The notes: a model not told the origin generated them from the sequence alone. Counted from the first letter of the stretch, positions 8,602 through 16,593 are shown. The stretch: 64,000 nucleotides of DNA from Streptantibioticus parmotrematis (GCF_019890615.1 NZ_JAINVZ010000011.1:124001-188000), one strand, 5' to 3'. Program-made: numbers and translations.

Positions 8602-9204
8602 GTGGAGCAGCGCAACGGCCCGAAGATTCCCCCCGTGCACGCCGCCGGGCTCGACCCGGCGTTCGTCCCCGGTCTGACCCTGCCACGCCAGGCGGAGGCG
8701 GCCCGCGAGCCATCGGCACCGGACGACCCGACGCCGCCGGCCGCCGACGAGACGGTGGCCGCTGAGAAGGCGGCGCCCGCTGACGAGGCGGTGGCCGCTG
8801 ACCAGGCCCCGGCCGCGCCGGACGCCGACGAGGCCGGGACGCGGGACGGCACCGCGGAGACCACCGACGCCACGGAAGCGGACGAACCAGATGAAGCGGA
8901 CACTTCCGGCGAAGCGGACGCCATGGGCGGCCCCTCGTTCGAGGCGTCCGACCACCGCGGCGGCGTCACCGCCGACCGCCGGGGCGTGCGCTTCACGCTG
9001 GACGGCGAGGAGGCGGACTTCACCTGGGACGAGATCGGCGCCGTCGAGGTCGACACCCCGCGCTTCGGCCGCACCCTGATCGTCACGGTCTACACGACGA
9101 GCCGCCACACGTACGAGGCGTACGTGGACGCGCCCAACCGTTCCCAGCCCAAGCGGTGGGCGACGGAGCTCGACGCGATCCTGGACGAGTACTTCGAGGC
9201 CTGA
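8602..9204 (+). CDS. Hypothetical protein, disordered N-terminus and PH-like C-terminus
   Basis: A 200-residue protein of unknown function. Residues 30-110 are a low-complexity Ala/Glu/Asp/Pro linker. The last 80 residues form a compact beta-rich domain (GVTADRRGVRFTL, TWDEIGAVEVDTP, LIVTVYTTSRHTYEAYVDA) ending in an acidic helix (WATELDAILDEYFEA), which looks like a bacterial PH-like fold. It starts at a GTG with a weak ribosome site, 70 bp behind the importer terminator, and is probably its own unit. It converges on the lipase gene. I recognise no catalytic motif. Confidence 0.75.
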   Translation: MEQRNGPKIPPVHAAGLDPAFVPGLTLPRQAEAAREPSAPDDPTPPAADETVAAEKAAPADEAVAADQAPAAPDADEAGTRDGTAETTDATEADEPDEADTSGEADAMGGPSFEASDHRGGVTADRRGVRFTLDGEEADFTWDEIGAVEVDTPRFGRTLIVTVYTTSRHTYEAYVDAPNRSQPKRWATELDAILDEYFEA

Positions 9205-9285
9205 GGCCGTTCCCGAAGCGGCGGGAGCGGCCGAAGCGGTCGAACCAGCGGATGCGGCCGAAGCCTTCGGGCCCCGGTCCCGGGG

Positions 9286-10554
9286 TCAGCAGCTGCTGTC
9301 CGCGCTCCGGCCCGCGAAGCGGTCGGAGAGGAAGTCCAGGACGGACAGCCTGCGGGCGACCGCCTCCTCGACGTGCTCGCCGATCGGGTCGCGCACCTCG
9401 TCCACGGTCGCGCCCTTGGCGCACCAGTCCTTGACCAGCGTGTCGTCCTGGCCCACCGGCACGATCTCGTCCGTGTCCGCGTGGTAGTCGTAGACCGGCG
9501 TGGCGGGGGCCTGGGTGCCGAGCCTGTTCTCGTTCAGCACGGCCGCGACCGACGGCACGCTCAGCGGGTCGGGCACGGTGGTGTCCGAGGACAGCTTCTT
9601 GAACGGGTAGGCGGCCAGCAGCTGGGTCATGCACTTGCCGCCGGTGTTCGTGAAGTCCTGCTGCCCCTGCGCGTTGAGCAGCGACGGGATCCCCACCTCG
9701 GGGAACTCGGTGCTGATGCTCCACGCCGCCGCCATCTCGAACCCGGCCGCCGCGCCGCCGTCCAGCGAACGCGCGACCGCGGTCGGGTCGGCGGGCACGC
9801 CGCCCATCGCGGCACCGGCCAGCCGGACGTCCGGGGCGTAGGACGGCTGGAGCTGCGCCGCCCAGCCGGTCGCCTCCGCGCCGCCCGAGTAACCGTCCAG
9901 CGCCCAGGGGCTGTTGGCACCGATACCGGTGTCCTGGGTGTCCTGGAAGTTCTTCACCGCGCGGATGCCGTCGAGCACCGCGTGCCCGGCCTGCGGGCCC
10001 GCCATGAACACCGACTTGGGCCCCTCGAAGTCGGGCACGGCCACCGCCCAGCCCTTCAGCAGCAGCGTCGCCGCGTCCGCCAGGTCGGCCACGTCGGTGC
10101 CGGACGCGAGGGTGTAGGAGGGCGCGCACTGCGACCCGGTGCTGTCCTCGGGCGCCTGGAGCGAGACCACCGGGCGGTCGCTCCCGGAGGCCGCGCCGCC
10201 GGGCACCATGAGCGTGGTGACCGTCAACTCCGGTTGCCCGTGCGAGTCGTTGGTGCGGTACGAGATCTGCCAGGCGTCCGTCCCGGTGGGCAGCCCGAGC
10301 AGCGTCACCGACACCGGCCGGGTCGCGACGATCTGGCCGGGGGCGTACGAGCCGATGTCCGCGGGGGCGCTGTAGAAGGGGTCCTGCCCCGGCGCGACGG
10401 ACCCGGCACTCGGGGCGTCCGAGGCCTTGGCGGTCGTGGCGGTGTCGGCGGTGGCGGCGGTCGTGGCGGTGGCGGCGGTGGCGGGCCCGGCGGCGGCGAG
10501 CACGAGCGCGCAGCAGGCGGCGGTCGCGGCCAGGGTCGTGATGCGTGAAGCCAT
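9286..10554 (-). CDS. Secreted lipase of the LIP (secretory lipase) family
   Basis: A 422-residue alpha/beta-hydrolase exported by a Sec signal (MASRITTLAATAACCALVLA, cleavage after ATAA). An Ala/Thr-rich linker (to about 50) precedes the catalytic domain. The nucleophile elbow is DGYSGGAEATGW, the oxyanion region GWAVAVPDFEG, and HADTDEIVPVGQ and GEHVEEAV supply the acid and His. This is the layout of the secretory lipase family (triacylglycerol lipase, EC 3.1.1.3 type). The start at 10554 has a GAGGACT ribosome site; a longer upstream frame lacks one and would hide the signal peptide. A tandem-repeat block lies in its promoter region. Confidence 0.9.
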   Translation of the reverse strand: MASRITTLAATAACCALVLAAAGPATAATATTAATADTATTAKASDAPSAGSVAPGQDPFYSAPADIGSYAPGQIVATRPVSVTLLGLPTGTDAWQISYRTNDSHGQPELTVTTLMVPGGAASGSDRPVVSLQAPEDSTGSQCAPSYTLASGTDVADLADAATLLLKGWAVAVPDFEGPKSVFMAGPQAGHAVLDGIRAVKNFQDTQDTGIGANSPWALDGYSGGAEATGWAAQLQPSYAPDVRLAGAAMGGVPADPTAVARSLDGGAAAGFEMAAAWSISTEFPEVGIPSLLNAQGQQDFTNTGGKCMTQLLAAYPFKKLSSDTTVPDPLSVPSVAAVLNENRLGTQAPATPVYDYHADTDEIVPVGQDDTLVKDWCAKGATVDEVRDPIGEHVEEAVARRLSVLDFLSDRFAGRSADSSC

Positions 10555-10698
10555 GGTGGGGGAGTCCTCAACTCGTCGAGGTGGGCGACGCGTCGGACCA
10601 CCGCGGGCGGGCGTGATCGCCACGTTCGGCACGATCGGCACGCCCGCGACGCGGACGGGACGCGGCGCGTGCGGGTGCGGTGCGGTGCGGCTGCGGTG

Positions 10699-10798
10699 CT
10701 GAGCAGGGTGCGTGCTGAGCAGAGGTGCGGTGCTGAAGTGCGTGGGGAGCTGAGCAGGGCGTGGCGCTGAGCAGGGTGGGCGCTGGCAGCGCCGGGCG
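10699..10798. repeat. Degenerate tandem repeat, 6 x 16-18 bp
   Basis: Six head-to-tail units, each starting CTGAGCAGGG or a close variant (starts at 10699, 10715, 10733, 10750, 10767, 10783). The unit length varies between 16 and 18 bp, and the last copies are the most diverged. It lies 145-244 bp upstream of the lipase start. Confidence 0.8.
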
Positions 10799-10990
10799 CG
10801 GGGTGTTGCCCCGGCCATGCGGGGGTGCGGGGCACTCGGGGGTCCGGAGCCCAATCTGACAACGAGGATTTTCAGAGTGCGCCCGACAGGTGTCAAGGAG
10901 TCGCGCGGTACGCGGACGGGTCGGATTCCGTGAAGGTCTCCGTGAAGGTCCCGGCGGCGGGTGGCCCGTTCCGGGCCGTTGACCCACCCC

Positions 10991-11017
10991 CAAATATTCA
11001 TCTCATCCACCTATTTG
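10991..11017 (+). promoter_or_regulatory. Putative NsrR operator at the nsrR promoter
   Basis: CAAATA and TATTTG form perfect 6-bp arms 15 bp apart in an otherwise GC-rich region, immediately followed by a possible -10 box TAGCGT (11019-11024) six bases before the GTG start of nsrR. NsrR autoregulation through an AT-rich imperfect palindrome is known in S. coelicolor; assignment here is by position and composition. Confidence 0.55.
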
Positions 11018-11030
11018 TTAGCGTCAGGGC

Positions 11031-11474
11031 GTGCGGTTGAAGAAGTCCACCGACCTGGCGCTGCGCGCGGTGATGCGCCTGGCGGTGACGAAGCAGAACG
11101 AGAGTCTCACCACCCGGGAGGTGGCCGAGGCCATGGCCGCGCCGTACGCGCACATGGTCAAGGTGGTCGCCAGACTCCAGCACCTGGGCGTCGTGGAGGC
11201 GCGCCGCGGCCGGGGCGGCGGCCTGGAGCTGACCGCGTTCGGCCTGCGCTCCTCGGTGGGCTGGCTGGTCCGCACGCTGGAGGGGGAGGAGGAGGTCGTC
11301 GACTGCGACGGCGATCCGCCCTGCCCGCTGCGCGGCGCCTGCCTGCTGCGGCGCGCGCTGCGCGAGGCCCAGCAGGCGTTCTACGCCTCACTGGAGACGC
11401 TGACCATCGGGGACCTGGTCGGCTCTCCGACGGGTCCGGTCCTGGTCGGCCTCACGGCACGGCCACAGGACTGA
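11031..11474 (+). CDS. nsrR: NsrR-type Rrf2 nitric oxide sensor repressor
   Basis: A 147-residue Rrf2-family regulator. The winged helix covers residues 1-75 (KKSTDLALRAVMRLA, TTREVAEAMAAPYAHMVKVVARL, RRGRGGGLELT). Three cysteines follow with the spacing CDGDPPCPLRGAC (Cys-x5-Cys-x5-Cys), the ligand set that holds the [4Fe-4S] cluster of Streptomyces NsrR; nitric oxide destroys or nitrosylates the cluster and releases the operator. It sits directly upstream of hmp, the classic target. The GTG at 11031 has no ribosome site and a -10-like box 6 bp upstream, so the message may be leaderless. Confidence 0.93.
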   Translation: MRLKKSTDLALRAVMRLAVTKQNESLTTREVAEAMAAPYAHMVKVVARLQHLGVVEARRGRGGGLELTAFGLRSSVGWLVRTLEGEEEVVDCDGDPPCPLRGACLLRRALREAQQAFYASLETLTIGDLVGSPTGPVLVGLTARPQD

Positions 11475-11545
11475 GGACCCGCGCCCGACCACCCCTCACG
11501 GGGCCCGTACCGACCGAACGACCGCCCGGCCGACCGGTCCGACTC

Positions 11546-11570
11546 AAAATATGAAGATCACTTACCACTT
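11546..11570 (+). promoter_or_regulatory. Putative NsrR operator at the hmp promoter
   Basis: An AT-rich stretch (AAAATATGAAG then ATCACTTACCACTT) 32-56 bp before the hmp start. Together with the similar AT-rich site before nsrR it is the obvious candidate for NsrR control; the palindrome here is imperfect. Confidence 0.5.
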
Positions 11571-11601
11571 AAGCCGGGCACGTGAACCGAAGGAGAAAAC
11601 C

Positions 11602-12837
11602 ATGCTGTCCGACGAGGCCACCCCTGTCGTCCGCGCGACCCTGCCGGTGGTCGGCGCCGCCATCGGCGAGATCGCCGAGCTGTTCTACCGGAAGCTGTTC
11701 GACGCCCATCCGGAGTTGCTGCGCGACCTGTTCAACCGGGGCAACCAGGCCAACGGCGAACAGCGCCAGGCGCTGGCCGGGTCGATCGCCGCCTTCGCCG
11801 GGATGCTGCTGGAGCGCCCCGACACCCGGCCGGACGCGATGCTCACGCGCATCGCCCACAAGCACGCGTCGCTCGGCATCTCCTCCGACCAGTACAAGGT
11901 CGTCCACCGGCACCTGTTCGCGGCGATCGCCGAGGTGCTGGGCGACGCGGTCACCCCGTCCGTCGCCGCGGCCTGGGACGAGGTGTACTGGCTGATGGCG
12001 AACGCCCTGATCGCCATCGAGGCACGGCTGTACGAGCGCGCCGGGGTCGCCGAGGGCGAGGTGTGGCGGCGCATGGTCGTCACCGGGCGCCGCCAGGAGA
12101 CGCCCGACGCGATCTCCCTCACCCTGCGCCCCGCCGACGGCGACGGCGACGGCCCGGCGGGCGCGTTCCGGCCCGGGCAGTACGTGAGCGTCGGCGTCCG
12201 GCTCGCGGACGGCGCCCGCCAGATACGCCAGTACAGCCTGTCCGGCGCGCCCGGCCTGCCCGAGTGGCGGATCACCGTCAAGCGGGTCGCGGACGGCGCG
12301 GGCCCGGACGGCGAGGTCTCCACCTGGCTGCACGCCCACGCCACGCCCGGTGACGTGCTGGAGGTCTCGGCGCCCTTCGGCGACCTCGTGCTGCCCGCGG
12401 GCGACGGGCCGCTGCTGCTGGCCTCGGCCGGGATCGGCGGCACGCCGATGCTGGCGATGCTGCACCGGCTGGCGGCGGACCGCGCGGCGGGCGGCCCGGC
12501 CCGCCGGCTCGTCGTGGTGCACGCCGACCGCGAGCCCGGCCACCACGCGCACCGGACCGAACTGCGGCGGCTGGTCGAGGAGTTGCCGCAGGCCGAGCTG
12601 CACCTGTGGTACGAGGCGGGGGCGGACGCGGTGGACGGTCACCACGAGGGCGGACGAGCGGTCGTGCGCCGGGGGCGGGCCGATCTGGGCGCGGTCGCGC
12701 TGCCGGACGGGCTCACCGCGTACCTGTGCGGCCCGCTGCCGTTCATGCGTGCCGTCCGGGGCGACCTGCTGCGGCGCGGTGTGCCCGCCGAGGCGGTGCG
12801 CTACGAGGTCTTCGGCCCGGACCTGTGGAGGGCGTGA
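11602..12837 (+). CDS. hmp: Flavohemoprotein Hmp, nitric oxide dioxygenase
   Basis: A 411-residue NO dioxygenase (EC 1.14.12.17) that turns NO and O2 into nitrate. The globin domain (1-140) has the proximal His in IAHKHASLGI and the Tyr/Gln distal region (LFYRKLFDAHPELLRDLFNRGNQ). The ferredoxin-reductase part has the FAD motif RQYSLSGAP, an NAD-binding GIGGTPMLAMLH and a C-terminal CGPLPFM. ATG 11602 follows an AAGGAG site; a 17-residue longer frame begins inside the operator and is unlikely. It is preceded by nsrR, so NO should induce it. Confidence 0.95.
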   Translation: MLSDEATPVVRATLPVVGAAIGEIAELFYRKLFDAHPELLRDLFNRGNQANGEQRQALAGSIAAFAGMLLERPDTRPDAMLTRIAHKHASLGISSDQYKVVHRHLFAAIAEVLGDAVTPSVAAAWDEVYWLMANALIAIEARLYERAGVAEGEVWRRMVVTGRRQETPDAISLTLRPADGDGDGPAGAFRPGQYVSVGVRLADGARQIRQYSLSGAPGLPEWRITVKRVADGAGPDGEVSTWLHAHATPGDVLEVSAPFGDLVLPAGDGPLLLASAGIGGTPMLAMLHRLAADRAAGGPARRLVVVHADREPGHHAHRTELRRLVEELPQAELHLWYEAGADAVDGHHEGGRAVVRRGRADLGAVALPDGLTAYLCGPLPFMRAVRGDLLRRGVPAEAVRYEVFGPDLWRA

Positions 12838-12933
12838 GGCGGACACCGCCCGGGGCCCAGCGATCGCGCGGCGGCGGGCAGGTCGGCAGACTCGGAGTAT
12901 GCGGAAGCTTCCCGCGGACCGGCCCGGACGCCG

Positions 12934-13503
12934 ATGACCGCGCGCGGTCCGCTCCGGACGGCCGACGCGCGGGAGCCCGGCACGACGCTGCTGACCTTCG
13001 GCCACGGCACACTGCCGCGCGAGCGGATGACGGAACTGCTGCACGGCGCCGGGGTCGCGGCGGTGGTGGACGTGCGGACCGCGCCGGGCAGCAGGCACAA
13101 CCCGGACACCCTGCGCGCCGCCCTGGAGGAGTGGCTGCCGCGCGAGGGCGTCGCGTACCGCTGGGAGCCCCGCCTCGGCGGCTTCCGCAAGCCCACCGCC
13201 GATTCGCCGGACGTCTTCTGGGAGAACGACTCGTTCCGGGGCTACGCGGGCCACACCCGCGAGCCCGACTTCCTCGCCGCCATGGACGAACTGCTCGCCC
13301 AGGCGGCCGGCACGACCACGGCCGTGATGTGCGGCGAGACGGTCTGGTGGCGCTGCCACCGCAGGATCATCGCCGACTACGCGGTGCTGGCCCGCGGCGC
13401 GCGCGTCCTGCACCTCGCGCACGACGGACGCCTCACCGAGCACCCGCCCACCCGCGGCGCCCGCCTGCGCGCCGACGGGCTGCTGGTCTACGACCTGATG
13501 TGA
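12934..13503 (+). CDS. DUF488 family protein
   Basis: A 189-residue DUF488 protein. Family landmarks are TFGHGTLPRERMTELL, VVDVRTAPGSRHNP and the conserved cysteine segment AVMCGETVWWRCHRRIIADY followed by a histidine-rich end (LHLAHDGRLTEHPPT). The exact activity of the family is not settled; the paired cysteines suggest metal or redox chemistry. It begins 96 bp after hmp on the same strand, so co-expression with the NO response is possible but not shown. It converges on the DUF309 gene with 13 bp between stops. Confidence 0.88.
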   Translation: MTARGPLRTADAREPGTTLLTFGHGTLPRERMTELLHGAGVAAVVDVRTAPGSRHNPDTLRAALEEWLPREGVAYRWEPRLGGFRKPTADSPDVFWENDSFRGYAGHTREPDFLAAMDELLAQAAGTTTAVMCGETVWWRCHRRIIADYAVLARGARVLHLAHDGRLTEHPPTRGARLRADGLLVYDLM

Positions 13504-13516
13504 CCGGGCGGGGTCT

Positions 13517-14179
13517 TCACCGTCCGCGCACCCGCAGCGCGGGCGGGACCCGCTCCGCCGCCGCCGTCGCGTCGGAACGCGCCCACGCGATCAGGCCCGG
13601 CACGTCGATCCCGTACGGCGCGGGCGGCCCGGCGTAGGGCACGAGGCCGTCCGCCGCCCGCGACAGCAGGGTCCGCGCGCCCTTGGCGTTGCCCCGCGCG
13701 AGGTGGGTCAGTCCCACGGCGAACTGCGCGAGCGCCCGCCACAGTCCCCGCTCCCCCGGCGGCGCCGTCTTCCAGGCGTCCTCCAGGACCTCGTGCGCGT
13801 GGAACGGCATCCCCGCGTCCAGCAGCCGCTGAGCCTGAGCCAGCGACTCGTCCGGCGTGCGGCGCACCCCTTCGGGCTGGCGGGCGACGCCCTCGGCTCC
13901 GTACGGCAACGGCCTGCCGAGGCCGTCGCGCGGCCGGGCGTTGCGCGCCCGCCCCTCCGTGTCCCGGTCCCGGTCGCGGTCGGCCCCCGCGTCGTCGTCG
14001 GGGTCGTCGGGGCCCGCGCCGCAGTGCTCGCAGACCGGTGTGCCCGGCCGTTCCCGTACCCGTCCGCACGCGGGGCAGACCGCGTTCAGCCAGCAGGCCG
14101 GGTCGCCGCCCTCGCGCCACGGCTCGTCGTCCCCGCGTCGCTCCTCGTCCCCGGTATCCACGGTGTCCCCGGTATCCAC
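13517..14179 (-). CDS. DUF309 protein with N-terminal zinc-ribbon
   Basis: A 220-residue protein. The C-terminal half is a DUF309 domain, a helical repeat with the signature PFHAHEVLEDAWKTAPP and ALAQFAVGLTHLARGNAKGARTLLSRA; biochemical role unknown. The N-terminal 60 residues add a CPACGRV and CEHCGAG pair, a probable zinc ribbon, followed by an Asp/Arg-rich linker. The GTG at 14179 lies in a perfect 18-bp tandem duplication that supplies two in-frame GTG starts 18 bp apart (VDTGDT twice), so the exact start is ambiguous by six residues. Confidence 0.85.
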   Translation of the reverse strand: MDTGDTVDTGDEERRGDDEPWREGGDPACWLNAVCPACGRVRERPGTPVCEHCGAGPDDPDDDAGADRDRDRDTEGRARNARPRDGLGRPLPYGAEGVARQPEGVRRTPDESLAQAQRLLDAGMPFHAHEVLEDAWKTAPPGERGLWRALAQFAVGLTHLARGNAKGARTLLSRAADGLVPYAGPPAPYGIDVPGLIAWARSDATAAAERVPPALRVRGR

Positions 14180-14182
14180 GGT
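14147..14182. repeat. Perfect tandem duplication, 2 x 18 bp, at the DUF309 start codon
   Basis: GTCCCCGGTATCCACGGT occurs twice head to tail. On the coding strand each copy carries GTGGATACCGG, so the gene has two equivalent GTG starts six codons apart. Confidence 0.9.
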
Positions 14183-14191
14183 CGCATCCTC

Positions 14192-14620
14192 TCAGGCGGC
14201 CAGCGCGCAGGCACCCAGGGCGACCAGGACGACGACCTTGGCCGCCTCCAGCGCGATGTACGCCAAGTGCCCGCGCGAGCGCGGCAGTTCCTCGCCGGCC
14301 AGCACGCGGTCCGAGCGCCGGTTCAGCGCGGGCCGCACGGCGGCGAGCTGGACGGCGAGCACGACGGCCGCGGCGGCGGTGAGCGCGGCGACCGCCGTGC
14401 TCGGGGCGCCGGTCGCCACGGTCACGATCACCACGAGCGCGAACAGCGCCTCGACCGCGTTCAGGGCACGGAAGACCAGCCGCCCGATGCCCAGGCCGAC
14501 GCGCACCGTCACCTCCGGCGCCCGGAACTTCAGCGGCGCCTCCAGGAAGGAGATGGCCAGGACCATGCCCAGCCAGACGAAGGCCACCGCGGCGGTGACG
14601 GATGCGGCGGTGTGGTTCAT
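14192..14620 (-). CDS. Four-helix membrane protein of unknown function
   Basis: A 142-residue integral membrane protein with four predicted helices (about 6-26, 50-72, 77-97, 119-140). The first helix carries VWLGMVLAISFLEAPLKF and a conserved-looking FRAPEVTVRVGLGIGRLVF loop. No enzyme motif is visible. Its ATG overlaps the stop of the HTH regulator gene by 4 bp (ATGA), so the two are translationally coupled and probably work together. Confidence 0.8.
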   Translation of the reverse strand: MNHTAASVTAAVAFVWLGMVLAISFLEAPLKFRAPEVTVRVGLGIGRLVFRALNAVEALFALVVIVTVATGAPSTAVAALTAAAAVVLAVQLAAVRPALNRRSDRVLAGEELPRSRGHLAYIALEAAKVVVLVALGACALAA

Positions 14621-15282
14621 GCGCGTCGACTACCTTTCCGCGAGCTCTCCGCGAGCCGGGCCAGGCAGGCGTCCGGCTCGGCGAACGGTTCCAGGCCGGT
14701 CGCCGTCACCTCGCCGCCCAGCTCTTCCAGCGCGCCCTGCATCATGCCGAGGTGCACCGAGCAGACGATCTGCCCGTACTCCTCGGCGAGTTCGAGGAAC
14801 GGGCAGTGCCGCAGCCGCACCACGTCCGGCCCCGCGCGTTCCGGCTCGAAGCCCAGGTCGGCCAGGAGCCCGGTGAGCCGGTCGGTCGCCTGCCCGGCCG
14901 TCAGCCGCCGGCCCGGCGGGGGACGCTCGACCAGGAACCCGCCCCACGCCAGCCCCGCCCGCCGGGCCTCCTCCGGTGCCGCCTCGCCCTCGACGGCCAG
15001 CCGCCCGAGCAGGATCCGCGCCAGCAGCCGGTACCCGCGCACCCCACCGCGATCCATGCCGGGGCGCGGGGCGTAGACGGTACGGGGGCGGCCGGGCCCC
15101 GACGGCTCCTGCACGGTGCGGTGCGCGGCGCCCTCGGCGACCAGCGCGTCCAGGTGGAAACGGGCGGTGTTGGGGTGGACGCCGAGCCGGCCGGCGATCT
15201 CGGTGACGCCGAGCGGGCCGTCCGCCTCGCGCAGCGCGTCCAGCACGGCACGACGACGCGGGCCCTGCGGTGTCCGCTCCAC
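14617..15282 (-). CDS. HTH regulator with cysteine-bearing effector domain (COG2345/SufR-like)
   Basis: A 221-residue regulator. The N-terminus (RRAVLDALREADGPLGVTEIAGRLGVHPNTARFHLDALVAEG) is an ArsR-like winged helix with a beta-wing rich in Pro/Gly. The C-terminal half has RLRHCPFLELAEEYGQIVCSVHLGMMQGALEEL; this pattern of cysteines is shared with SufR-like regulators, where it can hold an Fe-S cluster. GTG 15282 follows a GAGGAAGGGG ribosome site; a longer frame has none. It is coupled to the downstream membrane-protein gene. The AT-rich patch at 15380-15406 is the likely shared promoter region with the divergent cupin gene. Confidence 0.83.
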   Translation of the reverse strand: MERTPQGPRRRAVLDALREADGPLGVTEIAGRLGVHPNTARFHLDALVAEGAAHRTVQEPSGPGRPRTVYAPRPGMDRGGVRGYRLLARILLGRLAVEGEAAPEEARRAGLAWGGFLVERPPPGRRLTAGQATDRLTGLLADLGFEPERAGPDVVRLRHCPFLELAEEYGQIVCSVHLGMMQGALEELGGEVTATGLEPFAEPDACLARLAESSRKGSRRA

Positions 15283-15472
15283 GGCTGCCGCCCCTTCCTC
15301 GTGCGCCGCAACGCGCTCCGGGTCGCGTGACGGCGTGCGTCGCGCTCCGGCGCACCCGTGACGCCGGAGCACTTCCGACGTTTTCACGAATGCTACCTGT
15401 AATAATCGGCGCGACACCGCCGGGGTGCCCGTTGCCGTGGACGGGGGCCGCCGGAGCGAGGAAGGGGAGCGT

Positions 15473-15883
15473 GTGACACCGACACGCGAGTCGTCCCAGG
15501 AGGAAGGGGCGGGGCCGCCGGTCCCGCGCACGCTGTGCGACGTGCGGGCGGTCACCGCGCCGGACGCCGTCGCGGACGCGTCCGCCGGGGCGCTGTGGCG
15601 GCTGGCCGAACCGGGCCGTCAGCTCGACGCCAACGTCGTCCACCTGCCCGCGCGGCAGCGCGTGGACCCGCACACCGAACCGGAGTTGGACGTCCTGCTG
15701 CTCGTCGTGGGCGGCGACGGCACCCTCGGCACCGCGGACGACGGCCAACGCCTCGCCGAGGGAGCCCTGTTGTGGCTGCCGCACGGCGCGGCGCGCGCCC
15801 TCACCGCGGGCCCCGGCGGCCTGTCCTACCTGACCGTCCACCGCAGGCGGCAGGGCCTGCGCATCGGCCCGCCGCCGTCATGA
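15473..15883 (+). CDS. Small cupin-domain protein
   Basis: A 136-residue single-domain cupin. The core is ANVVHLPARQRVDPHTEPELDVLLLVVGGDGTLG followed by LAEGALLWLPHGAARALTAGP, the two cupin half-motifs, with His and Glu in the first. Such small cupins may bind a metal or small ligand; role unknown. GTG 15473 sits behind a GGAAGGGGAG site. It is divergent from the HTH regulator and its stop overlaps the FMN reductase stop by 6 bp, end to end. Confidence 0.8.
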   Translation: MTPTRESSQEEGAGPPVPRTLCDVRAVTAPDAVADASAGALWRLAEPGRQLDANVVHLPARQRVDPHTEPELDVLLLVVGGDGTLGTADDGQRLAEGALLWLPHGAARALTAGPGGLSYLTVHRRRQGLRIGPPPS

Positions 15884-16435
15884 CGCGGCGGGCAGCAGCG
15901 CGGGGCGCCCGCCGAGCGCCGCGGAGAAGCGGTCGACGAGTTCGCCCAGCATCCGCGCGGTGGCAGGCGCGACGGTGACCGCGCCGGACTCGCCGAGGGT
16001 GATCTCCTGGTCGAGGGTGAACCACCCCGGCAGGATGTGCGCCGCGCCCATCGAACTGAGCACCGGCCGCAGCGCGTAGTCGATCGCCAGCACGTGCGCG
16101 GTGCTGCCGCCGGTCGCCAGCGGCAGCACGGTCTTGCCGGACAGCGCGTACTGCGGCAAGAGGTCGAGCAGCGTCTTCAACAGGCCCGAGTACGCCGCCT
16201 TGTAGACCGGCGTGCCGACCACCACGCCGTCCGCCCGCGCGAACAGTTCGGTCGCGCGCACGATCGCCGGATGCCCGAAGTCGGCGCCCAGCAAAGCCTG
16301 CGCGGGCAGCGTGCGCACGTCCAGCGGCACGACCTCGTGCCCCTGCGCCGCGATCCTGGCGTCGAGGTGACGCAGCAGCCCCGCGGTGCGGGAGGTGGCG
16401 GAGGGACTTCCGGAGACGGACAGGACGACGGCCAT
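15878..16435 (-). CDS. NADPH-dependent FMN reductase (SsuE-like)
   Basis: A 185-residue flavodoxin-fold reductase that supplies reduced FMN to monooxygenases. SGSPSATSRTAGLLRHL (residues 8-24) is the phosphate-binding loop, GTPVYKAAYSGLLKTLLDLLPQYAL the central flavin motif and PLATGGSTAHVLAIDYALRPVL the third motif, all standard for the SsuE/MsuE group. The ATG at 16435 has a GGAAAGG site. Alkanesulfonate use is possible, since a sulfonate-type importer lies 9 kb away, but nothing nearby is SsuD. An inverted repeat and a heptamer array lie upstream. Confidence 0.9.
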   Translation of the reverse strand: MAVVLSVSGSPSATSRTAGLLRHLDARIAAQGHEVVPLDVRTLPAQALLGADFGHPAIVRATELFARADGVVVGTPVYKAAYSGLLKTLLDLLPQYALSGKTVLPLATGGSTAHVLAIDYALRPVLSSMGAAHILPGWFTLDQEITLGESGAVTVAPATARMLGELVDRFSAALGGRPALLPAAS

Positions 16436-16463
16436 GACGGGACCTTTCCGGCACGGTTGAGGA

Positions 16464-16479
16464 GAACGGAAGACCGTTC
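16464..16479. promoter_or_regulatory. Inverted repeat before the FMN reductase gene
   Basis: GAACGG-AAGA-CCGTTC, perfect 6-bp arms, 29-44 bp upstream of the start codon. It could be an operator or a small leader hairpin. Confidence 0.4.
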
Positions 16480-16537
16480 CGAGTGATCGGCCAAAGGGAA
16501 AAGGGAACCGGGGACGAAGGGCGACCGGCGAATTGCG

Positions 16538-16593
16538 CATCACGGATCACACATCATGGATCACGGATAACGCATCACCGGTCACGGTTCACC
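16538..16593. repeat. Tandem heptamer array, 8 x 7 bp
   Basis: Eight contiguous heptamers: CATCACG, GATCACA, CATCATG, GATCACG, GATAACG, CATCACC, GGTCACG, GTTCACC. Consensus about GATCACG. It lies 103-158 bp upstream of the FMN reductase start. Confidence 0.8.

Larger units (their letters stand above)
10555..11030. other. Intergenic region between divergent lipase and nsrR genes
   Basis: 476 bp without a supported gene. From the lipase side it holds the lipase ribosome site, a GC-rich leader, a six-unit degenerate tandem repeat (10699-10798) and, next to nsrR, an AT-rich palindrome that is a likely NsrR operator (10991-11017). Confidence 0.6.

Noticed and set aside
10555-11010. A longer N-terminus for the lipase
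   Set aside because: It would bury the signal peptide behind about 150 low-complexity residues, and the ATG at 10554 has a good ribosome site.
11577-11590. A parS-like GGCACGTGAACC before hmp
   Set aside because: Too many mismatches on both sides of CACGTGAA.
11551-11601. A 17-codon longer start for hmp
   Set aside because: It lies within the likely operator and leader; the ATG at 11602 has the AAGGAG site and begins the globin domain.
16538-16593. SARP binding site
   Set aside because: SARP heptamers are usually spaced at 11 or 22 bp; here the period is 7. Kept only as an unexplained repeat.
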